Below are positions 1-5,893 of a stretch of 8,353 nucleotides of DNA, piece after piece. Origin of the DNA: an uncultured Moraxellaceae bacterium (GTDB lineage: Bacteria > Pseudomonadota > Gammaproteobacteria > Pseudomonadales > Moraxellaceae); NCBI GenBank assembly GCA_937928295.1, contig CALEYY010000066.1, forward strand, positions 1 through 8,353. The letters are read 5' to 3'. The notes below the pieces were generated by a model that was given only the letters and a program-made list of their open reading frames with translations, was not told the DNA's origin and did not search any database. The translations under genes were made by a program, and so were the position numbers. The first letter of the stretch is position 1. Each line of letters starts with the position of its first letter.

Positions 1-638
1 AGCAGATTGCCATCATCGATGACCGCACCGCTTACGGTCAGGGTATCGCTGACGAGTTCGAGAAGGCCGCCGTGGCGGCTGGCGGCAAGGTCATCGTGCG
101 TGAATACACCAGCGATAAGTCGTCTGACTTCACCGCCATCCTCACCAAGATCAAGGGCAAGCAGCCGGATCTGCTGTTCTTTGGCGGCATGGATGGCCAG
201 GGCGCGCCCATGGCACGACAGATGCGCTCGCTCGGTCTGACCAGCCAGCTGCTTGGCGGCGATGGCATCCACACCGCCGAGTTCATGAAGCTCGCCGGCC
301 CAGCTGCCGATGGCGTGGTGGCGTCGCTGCCGGGGCGTCCGCTGGAAACGCTGGCCAAGGGCCCGGAGTTCAAGCAGCGCTTCGAGAGCCAGTACGGCAA
401 GATCCAGCTTTATGCGCCGTATTGCTATGACGCCATGCAGGTGCTGGCGCGGGCCATGCAGCGCGCTGGCAGCACCGAGCCGGCCAAGGTCATTCCCGAG
501 CTGAAAAAGACCGACTACGAAGGCATCACCTCGCGCATCCAGTTCGATGACAAGGGCGACCTGAAGCAGGGCTCGATCACGGTCTACAAGGCCGTGAAGG
601 GCGAGTGGCAGGTTCTGAAGACGGTCGAGTCGAACTGA
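1..638 (+). CDS. livK: Branched-chain amino acid ABC transporter, periplasmic substrate-binding protein LivK (3' part only)
   Basis: This is the C-terminal 211 codons of a type I periplasmic binding protein of the leucine/isoleucine/valine family. The first complete codon is at base 3 and the stop is TGA at 636-638. The family is usually about 370 residues, so roughly the first 40% including the signal peptide lies outside the window. Visible family features are the start of a Rossmann-like lobe (AIIDDRTAYGQG, then an E/A-rich helix), the strand-loop LLFFGGMDGQGAPMARQMR, and a C-terminal lobe with LYAPYCYDAMQVLARAM, followed by the usual closing segment (GITSRIQFDDKGDLKQG, then a short strand pair). 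The protein would capture substrate in the periplasm and dock on LivHM. The ligand (Leu/Ile/Val or another amino acid or amide) cannot be settled from this part. It lies 4 nt upstream of livH, so it is the first visible gene of the operon. No frameshift is seen. Confidence 0.93.
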   Translation, partial: QIAIIDDRTAYGQGIADEFEKAAVAAGGKVIVREYTSDKSSDFTAILTKIKGKQPDLLFFGGMDGQGAPMARQMRSLGLTSQLLGGDGIHTAEFMKLAGPAADGVVASLPGRPLETLAKGPEFKQRFESQYGKIQLYAPYCYDAMQVLARAMQRAGSTEPAKVIPELKKTDYEGITSRIQFDDKGDLKQGSITVYKAVKGEWQVLKTVESN

Positions 639-642
639 GTCA

Positions 643-1572
643 ATGGATATCCTGTCGCAACAGCTGGTCAACGGATTGATTCTGGGCAGCATCTACGCCC
701 TGATTGCGCTGGGGTACACCCTGGTTTACGGCATTCTCGGCCTGATCAACTTCGCTCATGGCGAGGTCGTGATGATCGGTGCCATGGTCACCATTACCTG
801 TCTGGGCTGGCTGCTTGGCCTGAATCTCGATGTCTCTCCTTTCTTGCTGCTCGCCGGCAGCCTGCTGATGGCAGTGCCGGTCTGCGCCTTGCTCGGTGCC
901 GGCATCGAGCGCCTGGCTTACCGGCCTTTGCGCAATGCGCCGCGCCTGGCGCCGCTGATCACCGCCATTGGGGTGTCCATCGTCTTGCAGAATGTCGCCA
1001 TGATGATCTGGGGGCGTCAGTACATTCCGTTTCCAGACATCCTGCCGCATGAGCCGATTCACCTCGGCGCGGCGACTTTTCTGCCGGTGCAGGGCGTGAT
1101 CGTCGGGCTTTCCGGCGTGCTCATGGTCGGCTTGCTGCTGCTGGTGCATCACACCCGGCTCGGGCGCGCCATGCGAGCCACGGCGCAGGCTCCGTCGGTG
1201 GCGCGCCTCATGGGCGTGTCGGTGGATCGCGTTATCGCCAGCACCTTTGTCATCGGCTCTGTGCTGGCGGCGGTGGCTGGCGTGATGGTCACGGCCAATT
1301 ATGGTCAGGCGCATGCCTACATGGGTTTCATGCTCGGCCTCAAGGCGTTCTCGGCGGCAGTGCTGGGCGGTATCGGCAACCTTGCCGGTGCGGTCGTTGG
1401 CGGCCTGCTGTTGGGTCTGATCGAGAGCCTGGGCGCCGGTTACATCGGCGATGTCACCGGCGGCTTTCTGGGCAGCCAGTATCAGGATGTCTTCGCCTTT
1501 CTGGTGCTGATTCTGGTGCTGGTCTTCCGGCCCTCCGGCCTGCTCGGCGAGCGTCTGGCGGACCGGCCATGA
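643..1572 (+). CDS. livH: Branched-chain amino acid ABC transporter permease LivH
   Basis: A 309-residue integral membrane permease, close to the usual LivH length. It forms one half of the inner-membrane channel with LivM. About eight hydrophobic segments are visible (approximately residues 10-35, 40-60, 66-88, 103-122, 150-168, 195-217, 229-262 and 283-298). Family hallmarks are YTLVYGILGLINFAHGE near residues 25-41, TAIGVSIVLQN at 107-117, and a cytoplasmic coupling loop at about 174-195 (GRAMRATAQAPSVARLMGV) that should contact an ATPase subunit. GGIGNLAGAVVGG at 242-254 and the ending LVFRPSGLLGE are also typical. ATG at 643 is chosen because the N-terminus (MDILSQQLVNGLILGS) aligns with the family start and follows the livK stop by 4 nt. 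No strong Shine-Dalgarno sequence precedes it, so translation probably depends on coupling to livK. The stop overlaps the livM start in ATGA. Confidence 0.96.
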   Translation: MDILSQQLVNGLILGSIYALIALGYTLVYGILGLINFAHGEVVMIGAMVTITCLGWLLGLNLDVSPFLLLAGSLLMAVPVCALLGAGIERLAYRPLRNAPRLAPLITAIGVSIVLQNVAMMIWGRQYIPFPDILPHEPIHLGAATFLPVQGVIVGLSGVLMVGLLLLVHHTRLGRAMRATAQAPSVARLMGVSVDRVIASTFVIGSVLAAVAGVMVTANYGQAHAYMGFMLGLKAFSAAVLGGIGNLAGAVVGGLLLGLIESLGAGYIGDVTGGFLGSQYQDVFAFLVLILVLVFRPSGLLGERLADRP

Positions 1573-2633
1573 TGACGTCGCTATTGCGTCTCGCGGAGAC
1601 CCGCGCCGGCAAGCTCATTCTGCTCACGCTCTTGCTGACAGCGCCGCTCTGGGTCGGTGCCACGCTTGGCCCGTACTGGGTGCGTATCCTCGATTTCTGT
1701 CTGCTCTATGCCGTGCTGGCGCTGGGGCTCAACATCGTTGTGGGCTATGCCGGCCTGCTCGATCTCGGCTATATCGCCTTCTATGCCGTAGGCGCGTATC
1801 TGTTTGCGCTGCTGGCTTCGCCGCATTTCGATCTGCACTGGTCGGCCTGGCTGATCTTGCCGCTGGGGGCGATGGCTGCCGGTCTGGCCGGGGCCTTGCT
1901 GGGGGCGCCGACTTTGCGTTTGCGCGGCGACTATCTCGCTATCGTCACGCTCGGCTTCGGCGAAATCGTGCGCTTGTTCATGAACAATCTGGATCGCCCG
2001 ATCAACATCACCAACGGCCCGCAGGGCATTAGCGGTATTGACCCTGTCAGCGTTGGCAGCTTTTCGCTCGGGGGTTCGCTGCAGCTGGGCGGCATGTCTC
2101 TGGGCTCGGCGCAGCTCTATTTCTATTTGCTGTTGGCGCTGGTGTTTGTGGTGGTGGTGATTTGCCAGCGCCTGGAAAACTCCCGCATCGGCCGTGCCTG
2201 GGTAGCGATTCGCGAAGATGAAATCGCGGCCAGCGCCATGGGCATCAACACCCGCAACATGAAGCTGCTGGCATTTGCCATGGGGGCCAGTTTTGGTGGC
2301 ATCGGCGGCGGTCTGTTTGCGTCCTTCCAGGGCTTTGTGAGCCCGGAAAGCTTCACGCTGATGGAGTCGGTGATGATTCTCTGCATGGTCGTGCTCGGCG
2401 GCATGGGCAACATCGCCGGTGTGATTCTTGGCGCGGTGCTGCTGACGCTGACGCCGGAGTTGCTGCGCGCGGTCATCAATCCGCTGCAGCGCGAGCTGTT
2501 CGGGCGCATGGTGGTCGATCCGGAGAATCTGCGCATGCTGTTGTTCGGGCTGGCGATGATCCTGATCATGCTGTTCCGCCCGGCCGGGCTCTGGCCGTCG
2601 CGGCGTCGGGCGCAGGAGCTGCATCATGACTGA
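1569..2633 (+). CDS. livM: Branched-chain amino acid ABC transporter permease LivM
   Basis: A 354-residue membrane permease that pairs with LivH to form the channel. It is the shorter LivM type; the Escherichia coli protein is about 70 residues longer, mostly at the N-terminus. Characteristic segments are LGLNIVVGYAGLLDLGYIAFYAVGAY (read as two pieces, approximately residues 52-66 and 65-77), LRGDYLAIVTLGFGEIVRL at 118-136, and NITNGPQGISGI at 146-157. The ATPase-contacting loop is at about 208-228 (GRAWVAIREDEIAASAMGI), and the ending is MLFRPAGLWPSRRR. Hydrophobic spans lie near 16-34, 38-62, 64-84, 92-112, 181-199, 232-252, 265-297 and 322-338. The first ATG, at 1569, overlaps the livH stop by four bases (ATGA); a second ATG follows immediately at 1572 and would remove one residue. 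It overlaps livG by 8 bp at its 3' end, which indicates coupled translation. Confidence 0.96.
   Translation: MMTSLLRLAETRAGKLILLTLLLTAPLWVGATLGPYWVRILDFCLLYAVLALGLNIVVGYAGLLDLGYIAFYAVGAYLFALLASPHFDLHWSAWLILPLGAMAAGLAGALLGAPTLRLRGDYLAIVTLGFGEIVRLFMNNLDRPINITNGPQGISGIDPVSVGSFSLGGSLQLGGMSLGSAQLYFYLLLALVFVVVVICQRLENSRIGRAWVAIREDEIAASAMGINTRNMKLLAFAMGASFGGIGGGLFASFQGFVSPESFTLMESVMILCMVVLGGMGNIAGVILGAVLLTLTPELLRAVINPLQRELFGRMVVDPENLRMLLFGLAMILIMLFRPAGLWPSRRRAQELHHD
2614..2618 (+). promoter_or_regulatory. Shine-Dalgarno site for livG
   Basis: AGGAG lies inside the last codons of livM, 7 nt before the livG ATG at 2626. It fixes that start, even though the start lies within livM, and it is one of only two strong ribosome binding sites in the operon. 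Confidence 0.8.
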
Positions 2634-3405
2634 TGCCGTCGAGCTGCTGGCTCTGCGCAATATCAGCAAGCGCTTTGGTGGCGTCAAGGCGCTGGATGGC
2701 GTCAGCCTGAGCATTCCCGAAGGTTCGATCTACGGGCTGATCGGCCCGAATGGTGCTGGCAAGACCACGCTGTTCAATGTCATCACCGGGCTGTATCAGG
2801 CCGATGCTGGCGAGCGCCGGTTTGCCGGCGAGGCCATGAGTCTGCGCCTGAAGGCCAGCGACATCGTGCAGCGCGGCATTGCCCGCACCTTCCAGAATAT
2901 TCGCCTGTTCGACTTTATGACCGCATTGGAAAACATCATGGTCGGGCGTCATGCCCGTACGCGAACCGGCATCTGGTCAGCCATCCTCAATACGCGTGCG
3001 GCGCAGGCTGAAGAGGTCGAAATCCGGCAGCGGGCGCTGGCCTTGCTGGACTATGTCGGCCTGCCGCGTCGTCTCGCCAACAGCCTGGCGCATGAGTTGT
3101 CGTATGGTGATCAGCGTCGCCTGGAGATTGCCCGGGCGTTGGCTACGGAGCCGCGTCTGCTCGCGCTCGACGAGCCGGCGGCTGGCATGAACCCGACCGA
3201 GACGGCGCAGCTCAAGCTGCTGCTGGAGCGTATTCGCGCCGATGGCATCACGGTCTTGCTGATCGAGCACGATGTGAAGTTGATCATGGGATTGTGCGAC
3301 CGTGTAGCGGTGCTGGATTTCGGCCAGCTCATTGCCGAGGGTCGGCCGGAGCAGGTGCGCAATGACCCGCGCGTGGTTGCGGCCTATCTCGGAGGCGCGG
3401 CCTGA
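2626..3405 (+). CDS. livG: Branched-chain amino acid ABC transporter ATP-binding protein LivG
   Basis: A 259-residue cytoplasmic ABC ATPase that pairs with LivF to power the LivHM channel. Motifs in order are: Walker A GPNGAGKTT at 40-48; Q-loop ARTFQNIRLF with Gln90; ABC signature LSYGDQ at 158-163, where canonical ABC proteins have LSGGQ; Walker B LLALDEP at 178-184 with catalytic Glu183; D-loop AAGMNP; and H-loop IEHD with His215. The C-terminal NDPRVVAAYLG (247-257) is the short tail motif typical of branched-chain amino acid ATPases. The insert at about 106-131 between Q-loop and signature is normal for LivG and makes it longer than LivF. The start is supported by AGGAG at 2614-2618. The last base of the stop is the first base of the livF ATG (TGATG). 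The LSYGDQ signature is common in LivG and should not be read as loss of function. Confidence 0.97.
   Translation: MTDAVELLALRNISKRFGGVKALDGVSLSIPEGSIYGLIGPNGAGKTTLFNVITGLYQADAGERRFAGEAMSLRLKASDIVQRGIARTFQNIRLFDFMTALENIMVGRHARTRTGIWSAILNTRAAQAEEVEIRQRALALLDYVGLPRRLANSLAHELSYGDQRRLEIARALATEPRLLALDEPAAGMNPTETAQLKLLLERIRADGITVLLIEHDVKLIMGLCDRVAVLDFGQLIAEGRPEQVRNDPRVVAAYLGGAA
3391..3395 (+). promoter_or_regulatory. Shine-Dalgarno site for livF
   Basis: GGAGG lies in the final livG codons (encoding the Gly-Gly near the C-terminus), 9 nt before the livF ATG at 3405. It supports that start and indicates independent as well as coupled initiation. Confidence 0.8.
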
Positions 3406-4115
3406 TGAGCCTGCTTGAAGTCAGCAATCTGACCATTCATTACGGCGGCATTAAAGCCGTGCGCGGCATCAGCCTGACGGTGGGCGAGGGCGAGCTGGTG
3501 TCGCTGATCGGTGCCAATGGCGCCGGCAAAAGTTCGACGCTGGGTGCGCTGGGCGGCTTGATCAAGCCCGTCAGCGGTGCGTTGCGCTATGCCGGCGAGG
3601 ATCTGCTGCAGCTGCCGGCACATGCCCGTGTGGGTCGTGGCTTGGCGCTGGTGCCGGAAGGCCGAGGCATCTTTCCGCGCCTGACCGTGCTGGAAAACCT
3701 GCAGATGGGGGCTTACAGCCGCCATGATCGTGCTGGCATCAGTGCCGACATGGCCCGCATGCTGGCGATGTTTCCGCGCTTGCAGGAGCGTCGCGCGCAA
3801 CTCGCCGGCACGCTGTCGGGCGGCGAGCAGCAAATGGTGGCGATTGCCCGTGCGCTGATGAGCCGGCCACGGTTGTTGCTGCTGGATGAGCCGTCGATGG
3901 GTCTGGCGCCGATTCTGATCGAGCAGATCTTCAAGATCATCGGGCAGATTGTGGCGGATGGCACCGCGGTGCTGCTGGTCGAGCAGAATGCCAAGCAGGC
4001 ACTGGACATTGCCAGTCGCGCTTATGTGATGGAGTCGGGCGAGATCACGCTGTCGGGGCCGGCGGCTGAGTTGGCCGCCGATCCGCGTGTGCGCGCGGCT
4101 TATCTCGGGGAGTGA
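3405..4115 (+). CDS. livF: Branched-chain amino acid ABC transporter ATP-binding protein LivF
   Basis: A 236-residue cytoplasmic ABC ATPase, the second nucleotide-binding subunit of the transporter and full length for LivF. Motifs in order are: Walker A GANGAGKSS at 36-44; VPEGRGIFPRLTV from 83, where Glu85 sits in the place of the usual Q-loop glutamine; signature LSGGEQQ at 137-143; Walker B LLLLDEP at 157-163 with catalytic Glu162; and LLVEQNAKQAL at 190-200, where Gln194 takes the H-loop histidine position. The VPEGR and VEQN forms are diagnostic of LivF and separate it from LivG. The C-terminal ADPRVRAAYLGE is the shared tail motif. It is the last gene of the operon. Its stop codon lies inside the first unit of a 14-bp tandem repeat, and no intrinsic terminator is visible before the convergent mltF. 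Confidence 0.97.
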   Translation: MSLLEVSNLTIHYGGIKAVRGISLTVGEGELVSLIGANGAGKSSTLGALGGLIKPVSGALRYAGEDLLQLPAHARVGRGLALVPEGRGIFPRLTVLENLQMGAYSRHDRAGISADMARMLAMFPRLQERRAQLAGTLSGGEQQMVAIARALMSRPRLLLLDEPSMGLAPILIEQIFKIIGQIVADGTAVLLVEQNAKQALDIASRAYVMESGEITLSGPAAELAADPRVRAAYLGE

Positions 4116-4145
4116 GGTTTGGGGAATAGGGCTCGGGGAGTGAGG
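4104..4145 (+). repeat. Tandem 14-bp repeat, three units, spanning the livF stop codon
   Basis: CTCGGGGAGTGAGG occurs at 4104-4117 and again, identically, at 4132-4145. The 14 bases between them, TTTGGGGAATAGGG, match it at 9 positions and differ only by transitions, so the tract reads as three units of period 14. The next 14 bases (4146-4159) might be a decayed fourth unit. The livF stop TGA (4113-4115) is in unit 1. The tract has four runs of three or more G on the + strand (4107-4110, 4121-4124, 4129-4131, 4135-4138). A short replication-slippage array is one explanation; a copy of a dispersed intergenic repeat is another. Confidence 0.75.
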
Positions 4146-4160
4146 CTAGGTCAGTAGCGC

Positions 4161-5636
4161 TTACTGGGTCAGTCGGCCCGGCAGCGTGATGTCGTAGTCG
4201 AGCTGGGCCACACGCTGCTGAGCGCGATCGGCATCGTGACTCAAGGCAATCGCATCGTAATAGCGGCGTACCTGTTGAACATAATGCAGCGCCTGAGCTA
4301 CATCCGGCGCCGGTTTGCCGCTGGCACGATTGTTCAGCGCCAGCTGACGCAAATTGCGCGACACATCGAGCCAGCTATCGGCATCGCCCTTGAGGCGGCG
4401 GGTCAGCTTGCGCGCGTCGATCATGTGGCCGGGGCCCATGTTGTAGGCGGCGAGGGCCATCCAGGTGCGGTCAGGCTCTTGCACGCTGGCCGGCAGCTTG
4501 TCCATGATCTGCTTGAAGTAGGCGGTACCACCCTTGATGCTTTCACGCGCATGCGTACGATTTTTCACGCCCATCAGGTTGGCGGTGCCTTGCGTCAGCA
4601 TCATCAGGCCCTGAACGCCGGTCGGCGATATCGCATTGGCATCCCAATGTGATTCCTGATACGAGATGGCGGCGAGCAAACGCCAGTCCAGGCCCTGCTG
4701 GCCACTCTGTTTCTCAAAGTCATTTTGGTAGCGAGGCAGACGCAGCGCGATGTCTTTCTGGAAGCTCTGCGCGCCGTAACGATTGAAGGCGTCACCGGAG
4801 CCATAAAAGGCGGCCAGACGCTCCAGCGTGCCATCGGCCTGCTTGCGCGCCAGGAAATTCTGCGCGGCCTGATACAGGCTTTCATCGGCCGACTTCAGGA
4901 AGACCCAGGCGACGGCATCGTTGCGTTCAAACGACAGGCCATCGCGCAGGTTCGGGAACAGCGGGCGATAGGCGTCGAATTCCTGGTCGGTCATGCCGAC
5001 ATAATCGATCTTGCCCTGATCCAGCAGCGTCAGCAGATCCAGTGAGTCGCCTTCCTTAAATTCGACCAGACGCACGCCATCGACATCGGCGAGCGCGGTG
5101 CGCAGGTGCTTAGCTTCACGGCTGCCGGCGATGACGGCAATGGTGCTCTGGCGCAGGTCATCGACTTCTGTGGGCTGCAGGCGATCGTTGCGCTGGATTA
5201 GCTGCTGCTGCAATTCCACCAGTGGGGCGCTGACACGCAGACGGCTGAGGCGTTGATCGTGAGCGGCGAGTTCGGTGAGGGCGAGCTGGGCCTGATTGCG
5301 GCGCACGGTCTTCAGCACTTGCTGCGAGTCGTCCACCGGATCAACCACGAGTTTCACGCCCAGTTCGTTGGCAAATTGCTGCGCCAGCTCGAACTGCAGG
5401 CCGTGCGTGTGGCCATCGCGCTGGTAAAAAGTAGTGGGGCTGCTGACGCCAACGAGGTGAAGCTCGCCGGAATTGCGTATTTGTTGCAGGCCATTGAGCG
5501 TCGGTTGCAAGGCCATAGTGCCTGCTGCCAGCGAAAGCCCGAGCGTCACGCGCAGATGGCGTGAGTTCAGGCGTTGCAGCTGTTGCATCAACTTGCGATG
5601 CGGTTTCAGGCGTTTCTTGCTTCTGGCGCTAGTCAT
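4161..5636 (-). CDS. mltF: Membrane-bound lytic murein transglycosylase F (MltF)
   Basis: A 491-residue envelope enzyme that cleaves the MurNAc-GlcNAc bond of peptidoglycan non-hydrolytically, giving 1,6-anhydro ends. It has the two-module MltF design. Residues about 50-285 form a solute-binding-protein-like module (starting QQIRNSGELHLVGVSSPTTFY, read as overlapping pieces, with GLQFELAQQFANELGV at 79-94), known in the family to bind muropeptides and control activity. Residues about 300-470 are the SLT catalytic module, with YQESHWD carrying the likely catalytic Glu328, SPTGVQGLMMLT at 337-348 and AAYNMGPGH at 396-404. The N-terminus is strongly basic (10 Lys/Arg in the first 29 residues), followed by a short hydrophobic stretch at about 30-43 without a lipobox cysteine, so it is a signal peptide or weak anchor, not a lipoprotein. 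The start at 5636 has AAGG 6 nt upstream. Met17 (5586-5588) is a possible shorter start with a more ordinary signal peptide but no clear ribosome site. Confidence 0.94.
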   Translation of the reverse strand: MTSARSKKRLKPHRKLMQQLQRLNSRHLRVTLGLSLAAGTMALQPTLNGLQQIRNSGELHLVGVSSPTTFYQRDGHTHGLQFELAQQFANELGVKLVVDPVDDSQQVLKTVRRNQAQLALTELAAHDQRLSRLRVSAPLVELQQQLIQRNDRLQPTEVDDLRQSTIAVIAGSREAKHLRTALADVDGVRLVEFKEGDSLDLLTLLDQGKIDYVGMTDQEFDAYRPLFPNLRDGLSFERNDAVAWVFLKSADESLYQAAQNFLARKQADGTLERLAAFYGSGDAFNRYGAQSFQKDIALRLPRYQNDFEKQSGQQGLDWRLLAAISYQESHWDANAISPTGVQGLMMLTQGTANLMGVKNRTHARESIKGGTAYFKQIMDKLPASVQEPDRTWMALAAYNMGPGHMIDARKLTRRLKGDADSWLDVSRNLRQLALNNRASGKPAPDVAQALHYVQQVRRYYDAIALSHDADRAQQRVAQLDYDITLPGRLTQ

Positions 5637-5642
5637 CGCTGA

Positions 5643-5646
5643 CCTT
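5643..5646 (-). promoter_or_regulatory. Likely Shine-Dalgarno site for mltF
   Basis: On the - strand AAGG stands 6 nt before the ATG at 5636. It is short, but it favours this start over the in-frame Met17 codon at 5586-5588, which has no purine-rich site at the right distance. Confidence 0.5.
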
Positions 5647-5681
5647 GCTCTGGCGCACCCATGACGGTGCCGTTAATGCCG

Positions 5682-5710
5682 ACTCTAGTCAGTTGGCGGT
5701 GGGGTGTCCA
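5682..5710 (-). promoter_or_regulatory. Candidate sigma-70 promoter for mltF
   Basis: On the - strand a -35 box TGGACA (5705-5710, five of six consensus bases) is followed by a 17-bp spacer and a -10 box TAGAGT (5682-5687, four of six). This predicts a start of transcription near 5675 and a leader of about 39 nt containing the AAGG site. Spacing is ideal, but the -10 box is weak, so this is a prediction from pattern only. Confidence 0.45.
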
Positions 5711-5734
5711 GACTGGGCAGACGAGAAGCGCTGG

Positions 5735-5747
5735 ATTGTCTGACAAT
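5735..5747. promoter_or_regulatory. Perfect 13-bp palindrome, candidate GntR-family (FadR/FCD type) operator
   Basis: ATTGTCTGACAAT is a perfect inverted repeat of two 6-bp arms around one central base. Its core TTGTCTGACAA fits the TNGTNNNACNA pattern known for many FadR/FCD-subfamily GntR repressors. It lies between the divergent genes, 24 bp upstream of the candidate mltF -35 box and about 100 bp upstream of the candidate purL -10 box. No GntR-type gene is in the window. The palindrome itself is seen directly; its binding protein is inference. Confidence 0.45.
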
Positions 5748-5845
5748 GATGGGCCAGCTGCGCACAGGATTTGGCGCGTGGTTTCGCCGCGGATTTAGCG
5801 GCTTCAGGGCGCTTAAGTCCCTGCCCGAGACGGCCTGTTTTTCGC

Positions 5846-5851
5846 TACAAT
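5846..5851 (+). promoter_or_regulatory. Candidate -10 box of the purL promoter
   Basis: TACAAT (five of six consensus bases) follows a short T-tract and would start transcription near 5858, giving a leader of roughly 36 nt before the purL ATG. No good -35 hexamer lies 16-18 bp upstream, so the promoter may need an activator. A 5-bp dyad, CAGGG (5805-5809) and CCCTG (5819-5823) around CTTAAG, lies just upstream of where a -35 box would be expected. No PurR box resembling ACGCAAACGTTTGCGT is visible in the region. Confidence 0.5.
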
Positions 5852-5893
5852 ACCGCCAACTTTTATTCCTCCCGATGCTCCGCGAGACCATCC

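Noticed and set aside
640..1314. A 224-codon open frame on the - strand opposite livH
   Set aside because: It is in register with livH codons and has the same biased His/Asp/Gln composition. It has no ribosome site or recognisable domain, and livH is unambiguous.
1581..2714. A 377-codon open frame on the - strand opposite livM and the start of livG
   Set aside because: It is the same codon-register artefact, in phase with livM codons. The product is His/Gln/Arg-rich and low in complexity, while livM on the other strand has clear family motifs.
4151..4167. Hairpin CAGTA-GCGCT-TACTG near the mltF stop as a terminator
   Set aside because: The stem is only five mostly A/T pairs and no T-run follows on either strand, so it does not meet the pattern of an intrinsic terminator.
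5786..5802. Inverted repeat GCCGC/GCGGC with a 7-nt loop upstream of purL as a riboswitch or attenuator
   Set aside because: The stem is short and lies upstream of the predicted transcription start, and no purine riboswitch core or leader-peptide arrangement is visible.
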